27,690 nt of DNA from Acanthaster planci (taxonomy: Eukaryota; Echinodermata; Asteroidea; Valvatida; Acanthasteridae), in assembly GCF_001949145.1 (NCBI RefSeq), contig NW_019091450.1:844899-872588 (forward strand). The letters are read 5' to 3'. Shown here piece after piece: positions 24,701 to 27,690 of this stretch. The translations under genes and the position numbers were made by a program. The notes beneath the pieces are model-generated. The model was not told where the DNA came from. It did not search any database and was given only the letters and a program-made list of their open reading frames with translations. Within the stretch, counting starts at the first letter, position 1. The number at the start of each line of letters is the position of its first letter.

Positions 24701-26481
24701 GGAAACGCTCGCGGCGAGACGAACGCGGCGGGGTGTTGATGGGCTGCTGCAGCAGGTTCCGCCGCACCTCCTCCGGCAGGTCATGCGAGGGTGCCTCCGA
24801 ACACAACGTGTGCCTGAAGCGGCCTCCTCTATTCCTTAAATACCTGGGGCAAGAAACAGAATCAAGACCACCAGAGACCAAGCTTCACACAAAAGGAAAA
24901 TCAATGTCCTCAAGGCTTCTGAAATTGTATTCCGATGTGTTTTCATCATGCAGAAAGTTCTAAGTTTGACAAGACTTTTTGCAATATTTTAGGAAAGGCA
25001 ATCGTCACCAGTAAAACATCATGTAGAGTCTTTACATGTGGGAGGATGTAATATCCAAGATCCAGGAACCTCCCAGGTACTTAAAAGAGAAATTAGGTGC
25101 TACAAGTTGTAAAAGTAAAAGTTGTAAAGTAGTGTGTAAAAGTTGCATGTCAGTATTTTGGTGGCTATAACTTTAAGACAGTTGTTAGGCTGAGAAGTTT
25201 GATGAGTTTAATTCACCTGTGCAAATGTAGGACATGGCTCCAATCTGTGATATGCGTAACTATTTAGGAGTTGACAACTCACGAGGGGTCAATAAGACAA
25301 CCATTTGCTAGCTGACTTTGGACTGCGTCTACATGTTCCAGCTTCGAGCACAGCCCAACGTAACGGGCTGAAGCCGATTGACTGACCTTTGAACCTCTTC
25401 TTGGTCGGGCTCCTCTTCGTCTGAATTCTCTGCCTCCTCGGGTACGCCGGTCGCCGAGACCGGCGGTAGTCTCTGCTGTACTGATTCCCCTGAGCTCTGA
25501 AGGGAAACAAACATTGACCTTACTATGACTGTAGTGACTACAGGGCGTTGAAAGCCACACTGTATCAAAATCCACTTGTGCAAACCTTGAGCAAGGTAGG
25601 GACCAGCCACAATTACACGTAATAGTCCGCAAATGGCTTGATGCCTCTTAGAAGTTCTAATACCATGAAATAGGGGTATGGACGATTCACAACGGGTGTC
25701 GAGATGGATCAAGAGAGAGCGCTATTTTCTTGGCAATGGACGCTCGTTTGGTCAAAACTGAACTTCGCTGGTTCACAAACAACTAGTTAATGCACGCATC
25801 ACTGTCGCATGGCTACCAACAAATTGACCACTCCTGACCAACGCGGCTCTTTCCAACCGATGAGGGGGGTCCTTCTGCTCGAGGCAGATACAGTGCCCAA
25901 CAAGGGATTCCTGAAGAGAGGCCATTATTCATGTTTATGGTTGACAAGCATTGGGCACTATCTCTGCATACTTCGTTTTATTTTCCTGACACCTCATAAA
26001 AACACAGTCTTGATTAATATAAGCTGATACTCAAAATAATGCTCACAAATCTCACACCGCGACAAACACTGGGAATAATTCCAGCTCCCCACGTGCAGTC
26101 AATAAATAAAGTTTATCAACTCCGATACAAAGCAGGCGTCTCCAAGTCATTGTCTTAGTGGTGCATTGTACTGAGGACTGCCCATACCGAGATGGAGCTT
26201 CGCAGAGTTTACGAAGGTTCTTCATGGAAAAATGGCAAGAGAAGATCGCAACGTCGGACATCCCCAAGTCCAACCCATGAACAAAAATGTCTCATCCTCC
26301 TAGCCCTTACCTGTCCAGTCGGGTCTACGTTGACCGGCTGGCTGGTTCTCTTGCTGAGAAACTGGTTCTGGAACTGTTGCAAGTGTAAGTACATGTTAGC
26401 GCCGCCGTCCGACGCCCGCCGACTGAAGTTGCTGTGTCCCCCTGTGGCCTCCAACGCTGGCGGCTTCAAAAGATTTTGTTC
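11031..26481 (-). CDS. SIK3: SIK3-like serine/threonine kinase, C-terminal part (6 exons)
   Basis: Join of six minus-strand exons: 26481-26311, 25496-25387, 24843-24381, 13566-13454, 13308-12161 and 11626-11031. All introns are GT/AG and all phases match, giving 866 residues to TAA at 11031-11033. Order of parts: RRASDGGAN motif (residues 21-29), acidic EEEPDQEEVQ patch (about 84-93), second RRASDG motif (166-171), LKQLHKEYHQLQK coiled-coil-like helix (about 208-248), LQR-LHLQRQ stretch (about 284-291), Pro/Ser-rich region, polyQ tracts (465-476, 507-520), and a KA1-like C terminus (788-866). The first five match, in order, what I recall of human SIK3 downstream of its kinase and UBA domains. 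SIK kinases are AMPK-related enzymes activated by LKB1 that phosphorylate CRTCs and class IIa HDACs; PKA phosphorylation and 14-3-3 binding restrain them. The catalytic part must lie beyond the right edge. SIK3 identity is strong; the exon c donor is the least certain junction. Confidence 0.92.
11034..11270 (-). other. KA1-like (kinase-associated 1) C-terminal domain
   Basis: 79 codons, visible-protein residues 788-866. Predicted pattern: helix (KGLNEIVAEIRRTLDC), strands (ALIYENIENLFQLHQ, then VRMEMEVCRVPG), the hallmark turn LALNGLKLRQLAGD, and a C-terminal helix (YNELCQDILATMNL) that ends the protein. KA1 domains in MARK/PAR-1 and yeast Kin1/2 bind acidic phospholipids and can autoinhibit the kinase. 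Whether this copy keeps basic membrane-binding residues is unclear; few Lys/Arg are present (RR, K, R, K, R), so lipid binding may be weak. Confidence 0.75.
11627..12160 (-). other. Intron between SIK3-like exons e and f
   Basis: 534 bp, donor GTATGT, acceptor cctgtgcag with a weak pyrimidine tract. One TACATGTA lies at 11639-11646, close to the acceptor. No embedded gene or element is recognised. Confidence 0.8.
12161..13308 (-). CDS. SIK3: SIK3-like exon e: large Pro/Ser- and Gln-rich exon
   Basis: The acceptor is ctgacatgtag before ATTACACC and the donor is GTGCAGG before GTATGT. The exon is 1148 nt, phase 2 to phase 1. It encodes residues 286-669: LHLQRQCDSPPMLKKLHSP, then a Ser/Pro/Gly-rich disordered stretch, two polyglutamine tracts, a His/Gln-rich stretch, and an acidic end (DDTDLLQAMEDSS). 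Large low-complexity exons of this kind are typical of the SIK3 tail. The part matching vertebrate SIK3 best is the start (LQR, then Ser-Pro-Pro clusters); the rest is recognisable only by composition. The DLLQAMEDSS segment could be an amphipathic interaction helix, but this is a guess. Confidence 0.87.
12606..12647 (-). repeat. CAG/CAA polyglutamine tract 2 with one His
   Basis: Eight Gln codons (seven pure CAG then CAA), one His (CAT), then five more Gln codons. The seven pure CAG repeats are the part most likely to vary in length between individuals. Confidence 0.95.
12738..12773 (-). repeat. CAG/CAA polyglutamine tract 1
   Basis: About 12 uninterrupted Gln codons in exon e, with CAA interspersed among CAG. 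The interruptions should make the tract less prone to slippage than pure CAG. Confidence 0.95.
13309..13453 (-). other. Short intron between SIK3-like exons d and e
   Basis: 145 bp, donor GTACTG, acceptor ctgacatgtag. On the transcribed strand it carries two strong T-runs before the acceptor (complements of the A-runs at 13324-13333 and 13358-13369), which form a long polypyrimidine tract. Confidence 0.85.
13454..13566 (-). CDS. SIK3: SIK3-like exon d
   Basis: The acceptor is cttacag before TTTCAATTAG, after a good pyrimidine-rich tract; a second in-frame AG 15 nt further in (exon start 13551) is possible. The donor is CTACAGAG before GTACTG. The exon is 113 nt, phase 0 to phase 2. It encodes FQLAQGGIGSGTPPMIPTVR and then AEPATDIQTQALQQHLQR. 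The QALQQHLQR end, continued by LHLQ in the next exon, resembles THQLQRLRIQ of vertebrate SIK3, which supports joining it to exon c across the 10.8-kb intron. The first 15 bases may be alternatively included (NAGNAG-like choice at longer spacing). Confidence 0.82.
14209..14683. mobile_element. Composite retroposed element with inverted tRNA-like ends, copy 1
   Basis: Flanked by a perfect 14-bp direct repeat ATTTCATGAGATGA (14195-14208 and 14684-14697), a length typical of LINE-driven insertion. From the left it holds an AT-rich trailer, a full 73-nt tRNA-like sequence on the minus strand (14244-14316), a central segment of about 160 bp shared with copy 2 at 20953-21289, and a second trailer. 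It ends with the 3' thirds of two tRNA-like sequences in inverted order (about 14552-14580 and 14591-14619), separated by about 10 bp. The two trailers and tRNA ends form a long foldback of about 90-100 bp per arm (roughly 14483-14580 with 14591-14683). Confidence 0.8.
14244..14316 (-). pseudogene. tRNA-like sequence within composite element
   Basis: 73 nt. The acceptor stem GGCTGGA pairs with TCCAGTC, the A box is TAGCTCAGTTGG with D-stem GCTC/GAGC, and the B box is GGTTCAAATCC. The anticodon arm is distorted: no clean 5-bp stem with T33, and TCCAGA could be a shifted Trp-type loop. It is therefore the promoter head of a SINE, not a working tRNA gene. Confidence 0.8.
14698..18550. other. Intronic stretch without recognised genes
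   Basis: AT-rich intron sequence. A CpG-richer patch at about 16440-16660 has open frames on both strands. The minus frame there (16654 leftwards) gives a basic stretch, MTRSKTRALALAKSQQAREN, then a possible donor AAAAAAG-GTAGTA. It could be a decayed retroposed exon, but nothing is recognised. Another CpG-rich patch at about 17070-17180 has repeated GTTCTTG/CAAGAAC. Homopolymer-rich patches (G/C-runs) occur at 15340-15390, 15600-15660 and 17860-18000. Confidence 0.5.
18551..18652. mobile_element. Small foldback element (MITE-like)
   Basis: Arms are GATGACGCCACACTTTGTCT on the left and the complement GATGATGTCACACTTTGTTT on the right, followed inward by further imperfect pairing (TTTCCTATGGG/TTTCCTGTGATG). 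Almost the whole 100 bp is a hairpin. No target duplication is certain. Confidence 0.6.
18676..18760. repeat. 35-bp inverted repeat, 15-bp loop (33/35 match)
   Basis: Left arm 18676-18710 and right arm 18726-18760. The arms read CATGGCnGCCATCTTGCAGG then CCnGTGCTTTTGTTC. Both arms contain AAGATGGC(G/T)GCCAT, which resembles the YY1 core. It lies 23 bp from the preceding foldback and may be part of the same or a nested element. Confidence 0.85.
18780..19290. other. Intronic stretch between foldbacks and hAT-like MITEs
   Basis: No gene is supported. The TTTAACCCCTTCGCGACGGATGACGG segment at about 18820-18845 and GTCAAGGGGTTAAAG at about 19217-19231 form a loose inverted pair (AACCCCTT/AAGGGGTT), so this 400-bp interval could be another decayed foldback element. 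Confidence 0.4.
19299..19504 (-). mobile_element. hAT-like MITE, 206 bp
   Basis: Terminal inverted repeats start CAGTGTGGTATTCCAGTCCA on the left and, on the complement of the right end, CAGTGTTTTATTTGAGTCCA, followed in both by TCACAAGTCC. Flanking 8-bp target duplications are GTCATCCA (19291-19298) and GTAATCCA (19505-19512), 7/8 identical. CAGTG-type ends and an 8-bp duplication are hallmarks of the hAT superfamily. No transposase is present, so it is non-autonomous. It is oriented opposite to the neighbouring family member; AACAGGGTGAGCAATGACAA here is the complement of the TTGTCACTGTTCTCCCTGTT block there. Confidence 0.85.
19560..19750 (+). mobile_element. hAT-like MITE, 191 bp, perfect 8-bp target duplication
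   Basis: Ends are CAGTGTTGTAGCTGAGAACA on the left and, on the complement of the right end, CAGTGTTGTAGTTAAGACCA. The target duplication GTTATGGT is perfect (19552-19559 and 19751-19758). The internal sequence is related to the segments at 6119-6325 and 19299-19504. No coding capacity. The intact duplication suggests it is the youngest of the three. Confidence 0.92.
19751..20934. other. Intronic stretch, nothing recognised
   Basis: Minus-strand open frame 20432-20094 includes ALLLDCPECHQPITADCPKW, but there is no domain match and no convincing splice context, so it is not called as coding. Confidence 0.5.
20953..21289. mobile_element. Composite retroposed element with inverted tRNA-like ends, copy 2
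   Basis: Flanked by a perfect 18-bp direct repeat TGTTCCATTCTTCATTTG (20935-20952 and 21290-21307). The left end has a trailer (GATGAACAAAG) and a 5'-truncated tRNA-like sequence on the minus strand (about 20976-21032). The centre is about 140 bp, shared with copy 1. The right end has a full 73-nt tRNA-like sequence on the plus strand (21177-21249) and the trailer CAATTTCTTTGTTCATCTTC. Both tRNA-like units point outward. The central segment translates in both copies to a related open stretch (VARDHTPITQYNLGSGELGS here), which shows common descent rather than a protein. The long target duplication indicates retroposition, not DNA transposition. Confidence 0.85.
21177..21249 (+). pseudogene. 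tRNA-like sequence within composite element, copy 2
   Basis: 73 nt. Acceptor stem GGCTGGG/TCCAGTC has G-U pairs, the A box is TAGCTCAGTTGG, and the B box GGTTGAAATCC carries a change from GGTTC. The anticodon arm does not fold properly, so it is not expected to be a functional tRNA. Confidence 0.8.
21598..21866. mobile_element. TIR-bounded MITE-like element, about 270 bp
   Basis: The left end is ACCTTACATACCTAGTGTGG and the complement of the right end is ACCTAACATACCTAGTGAGG, about 18/20 identical. Inside near the left end are two tandem short hairpins built from GTGGACTTA...GTCCAC (about 21617-21647 and 21663-21685). No target duplication is clear and no transposase is present, so the superfamily is unassigned. 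The open frame 21614-21853 is incidental. Confidence 0.7.
22020..22200 (+). mobile_element. tRNA-derived SINE (Ser-type head), copy 1
   Basis: The tRNA-like head (about 22033-22108) has A box TGGTCGAGTGGTTAAG and B box GGATTCGAGTCCC, followed by a body GGTTTTTTGCGCAAGC and GGGCATACAGTG. Sequence upstream (GCCAGCC) and downstream is shared with the inverted copy at 23525-23680, which shows a SINE family rather than a tRNA gene. The 3' end and target duplication are not resolved. The bounds are approximate. Confidence 0.75.
22201..23490. other. Intronic stretch, nothing recognised
   Basis: Contains three TACATGTA copies (22459, 22557, 22563) and scattered short open frames without domain or splice support. 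Confidence 0.5.
23491..23776. repeat. Inverted repeat enclosing tRNA-SINE copy 2
   Basis: The left arm TTAATCTTAATTTTGGATTT (from 23491) matches the complement of the right arm, TTAAATTAATTTTGGATTTT (from 23776 leftward), with a 15-bp perfect core TAATTTTGGATTTTT. It may be the terminal repeat of a DNA element that the SINE entered, or chance AT-rich pairing. Confidence 0.55.
23525..23680 (-). mobile_element. tRNA-derived SINE (Ser-type head), copy 2
   Basis: On the minus strand: CCAGCCGACACCAGCAAGCT, then A box TGGTCGAGTGGTTAAG, anticodon-like stem TCTGC/GCAGG with an 8-nt loop, B box GGGTTCGAATCCC, and body TTTGTTTTTTCACAAGCC with GGGGGCATACACTGAG. It is better preserved than copy 1 in the B box. 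The acceptor stem pairs at only about 5 of 7 positions and the anticodon loop is 8 nt, so it is a SINE head and not a working tRNA gene. Confidence 0.78.
23718..23802. repeat. Perfect 17-bp inverted repeat, 51-bp loop
   Basis: TTTCAAAGATGGATTTG (23718-23734) and its complement (23786-23802). It overlaps the right arm of the larger inverted repeat, which lies inside its loop. Confidence 0.9.
24237..24380 (-). CDS. Possible alternative 48-codon 3' extension of SIK3-like exon c
   Basis: The frame of exon c continues past the CAG-GTAACC donor without a stop. The extra 144 nt encode a highly charged stretch (ASEDEEAKRRREEEEEDDEV) and then FLQYHSRFSRRGRAAVVPPS, with GC-rich third positions like the preceding exon. 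It ends at ACA-GTATGT, a good donor that is also in phase 0, so both forms join exon d in frame. This suggests alternative 5' splice sites. Beyond the second donor the frame runs another 74 codons to TAA at 24015-24017, so intron retention could also give a truncated protein. Which form is used cannot be settled from sequence alone. Confidence 0.45.
24381..24843 (-). CDS. SIK3: SIK3-like exon c: second RRASDG motif and coiled coil
   Basis: The acceptor is cttgccccag before GTATTTAAGG and enters in phase 2. The exon encodes residues 94-248. RRASDGMPNLHAFKAHLERV (residues 166-185) corresponds to the RRFSDG-x-IQAFKAHLEKM region of vertebrate SIK3, giving a second likely PKA/14-3-3 site (Ser169). 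A Gly/Ala/Ser linker follows (AAGAAASSGAGGGGSSSG), then a Gln/Leu-rich helix KQLHKEYHQLQKQ to KEKMLNQ, likely a coiled coil. The GC content is very high, with CpG-rich Ala/Gly codons, so long shadow reading frames appear on the opposite strand. I chose donor CAG-GTAACC (exon end 24381, phase 0) because the distance from the helix to the LQR motif in exon d then matches human SIK3. The frame stays open to 24015, and another phase-0 donor ACA-GTATGT (end 24237) would add 48 residues. Confidence 0.85.
24844..25386 (-). other. Intron between SIK3-like exons b and c
   Basis: 543 bp, donor GTCAGT, acceptor tcttgccccag. It contains a short AAGTTGTAAAAGT-type direct repeat near 25100-25145. Nothing else is recognised. 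Confidence 0.82.
25387..25496 (-). CDS. SIK3: SIK3-like exon b: acidic linker
   Basis: The acceptor is gtttcccttcag before AGCTCAGG and the donor is CAAAG before GTCAGT. The exon is 110 nt, entering in phase 0 and leaving in phase 2. It encodes SSGESVQQRLPPVSATG followed by an acidic block ending EEEPDQEEVQ. This block resembles the ESSDGEPDQEAVQ segment I recall after the first SDGG motif in vertebrate SIK3. No catalytic role is expected; it is part of the long disordered regulatory tail. Reading frames on either side of the splice sites stay open for a while but match nothing. Confidence 0.88.
25497..26310 (-). other. Intron between SIK3-like exons a and b
   Basis: 814 bp, donor GTAAGG, acceptor gtttcccttcag. 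Open frames on either strand show no domain. No element is recognised. Confidence 0.82.
26311..26481 (-). CDS. SIK3: SIK3-like exon a: RRASDGG PKA/14-3-3 motif, 57 codons, phase 0-0
   Basis: The acceptor is tcttcccag before GAACAAAATC and the donor is GGACAG before GTAAGG, a strong site. The exon is 171 nt, phase 0 at both ends, so skipping it keeps the frame. It encodes residues 1-57 of the visible protein, with RRASDGGANMYLHLQQF at residues 21-37. Ser24 lies in an RRxS context typical of PKA sites. From what I know of the family, mouse SIK3 Ser551 lies in a matching RRASDGG motif within an in-frame exon whose skipping causes the dominant Sleepy phenotype; this exon looks like its counterpart. 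The upstream exon should join in phase 0 beyond 27690, since I see no SIK3-like exon between 26482 and the window edge. Confidence 0.92.
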
Positions 26482-26671
26482 CTGGGAAGATGTGAAAAGT
26501 AGGTACGTGTAACGCCAGTTCCCCTTGGAACTACAATTCAATCTTCAAATCCCCCAAAGGATCACAAAGATATCCTTTCCCCTATTCCCTGGAATGCTCA
26601 AACTATTTCCTTCTCGACACTAGCTTCTATCTTCAGACTCCTTAAAAAAACATACAATGTAGCATGATTCT

Positions 26672-26847
26672 AATACAGGCGATTCACAATAGTGCGCCTC
26701 CAAGAGTTTGAAACACATTGGCCAATCACAACGCACAAAATTTGTTGACCCTTTCCAAACGCGCAGTGGGTCAATAGAAGTCGCGCATTGTGATTGGCCC
26801 ATGAGTTGCAAACTCTTGGAGGCGCAGTATTGTGAAACGCCCGTATT
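26672..26847. mobile_element. Near-complete palindromic foldback element, 176 bp
   Basis: Arms of about 80 bp each. Left arm from 26672 reads AATACAGGCGATTCACAATA, and the complement of the right arm from 26847 reads AATACGGGCGTTTCACAATA. Both continue TGCGCCTCCAAGAGTTTG and, further in, GGCCAATCACAA and TTGACCC, leaving only about 10 bp of loop. The two arms differ by scattered substitutions only. No target duplication is certain and no coding capacity is present. As RNA or single-stranded DNA it would form an almost full-length hairpin. Confidence 0.85.
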
Positions 26848-27475
26848 CTTAAGCACCCCTCTTTTTACTATTATGTCCCCCCTCAGAGAACCCTCCATGA
26901 TCTCAATTTCGCACTGCTTCCCACCCAGGCAGTTCCCCACTGTTTCCTCCTAACCAGCCCAGTTTCCCATCTTAAGCCCAATTGCCAGTCATGCTAAGAC
27001 AGTCCTCCCACACCTCAACACACCCGCCCACCCCTCTTCTTATGGGGGTATTTCCTTTGTTCTTGTGTACTAAAAACAATCAGTGCATGAAGCGCAGTTT
27101 ACAAATCGCTCCTGTTTAAACTAGGCCAGGGTATCTTTCCTTGGATGATACTTCAACCAAATGTCCAGTATGTACAGCACTTCAATTTGCGACAGAAAAG
27201 TATACCTTGGGAAATTCCTCTGTTTTGAGTAAATTCCAACAATCTATTTCGTGAAATTCTTGTAAGGTGCCATTTGGAACCATTTAAATATTCCACAAGG
27301 ACGACGCTTGTTCCCTGTGGTGTACTTCCTGTTCTTCGGTTACCCCACAAGGCACCTTAAAACACACATGCACTCATCTCCTGCAGTTCATCCCCTTAAA
27401 CCCATGTTCCCCTCACCTTTTCCAACCAAGTTTAAGCTTCCCAATCCCACCCCTCTGCCAAACCTGTTCCAGCCC

Positions 27476-27690
27476 CCTTCAGTTCCTCTACCATACTTCC
27501 CTCTCCCTTCAGTTCCTCCACCATACTTCCCTCCCCCTTCAGTTCCTCCACCATACTTCCCTCCCCCTTCAGTTCCTTCAACATACTTCCTTCCCCCTTC
27601 AGTTCCTCCACCATACTTCTCTCTCCCTTTAGTTCCTCTAACATACTGCCTTCCCCCTTCAGTTCCTCCACCATACTTCCTTCCCCCTTC
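27476..27690. repeat. 30-bp minisatellite, about 7 copies, runs off the edge
   Basis: The unit is CTTCAGTTCCTCCACCATAC followed by a C/T-rich 10-mer (TTCCCTCCCC), pyrimidine-rich on the plus strand. Copies differ at a few positions. On the minus strand the unit is an open decapeptide MVEELKGEGS repeated in frame, because 30 is a multiple of 3 and the unit has no stop in that frame. The frame ends at TAA at 27432. Its intronic position suggests non-coding DNA. Confidence 0.9.

Larger units (their letters stand above)
26482..27690 (-). other. Intron upstream of SIK3-like exon a (continues past window)
   Basis: No SIK3-like exon is visible. It contains the palindromic element at 26672-26847 and the minisatellite at 27476-27690. 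Confidence 0.75.

Noticed and set aside
24109-24839. Long plus-strand open frames (175 aa and 121 aa) and a second minus frame over exon c
   Set aside because: They are shadows of the very GC-rich Gly/Ala/Ser/Glu exon c. The true frame is fixed by splice phase and SIK3 motifs.
27476-27690. CRISPR-like array
   Set aside because: The units are directly adjacent with no unique spacers, and the setting is animal intron. It is a minisatellite.

Overview
The window is animal (metazoan) nuclear DNA, not bacterial. Coding sequence is split into short exons with GT/AG borders, separated by AT-rich, repeat-laden non-coding DNA. The only gene I can support is the 3' part of a salt-inducible kinase 3 (SIK3)-like gene on the minus strand. 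The lack of vertebrate-type repeats, the tRNA-derived SINEs, the short hAT-type elements and the very frequent palindrome TACATGTA suggest a marine invertebrate (perhaps echinoderm, hemichordate, cephalochordate or mollusc). I cannot name the species.

Gene layout, 5' to 3' on the minus strand: exon a 26481-26311, exon b 25496-25387, exon c 24843-24381 (or to 24237), exon d 13566-13454, exon e 13308-12161, exon f 11626-11031 with stop codon TAA. Every junction is GT/AG and all phases agree (0/0, 0/2, 2/0, 0/2, 2/1, 1/stop), giving an 866-residue C-terminal part (914 with the longer exon c). The kinase and UBA domains should lie beyond the right edge. Two RRASDG motifs (PKA/14-3-3 type) precede a Q-rich middle, and the protein ends in what looks like a KA1 domain, which I do not know from vertebrate SIK3.

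The 10.8-kb intron (13567-24380) is a graveyard of small mobile elements. It holds two hAT-like MITEs with 8-bp target duplications (19299-19504, 19560-19750), two composite retroposed elements with inverted tRNA-like ends and 14- and 18-bp target duplications (14209-14683, 20953-21289), two tRNA-derived SINE copies (about 22020-22200 and 23525-23680) and several foldback elements. A third hAT-like relative lies at 6119-6325. A 176-bp near-perfect palindrome sits at 26672-26847, and a 30-bp minisatellite runs off the right edge.

Positions 1-11030 lie downstream of the SIK3 stop codon and hold no coding region I can defend. Part may be 3' UTR, the rest intergenic.
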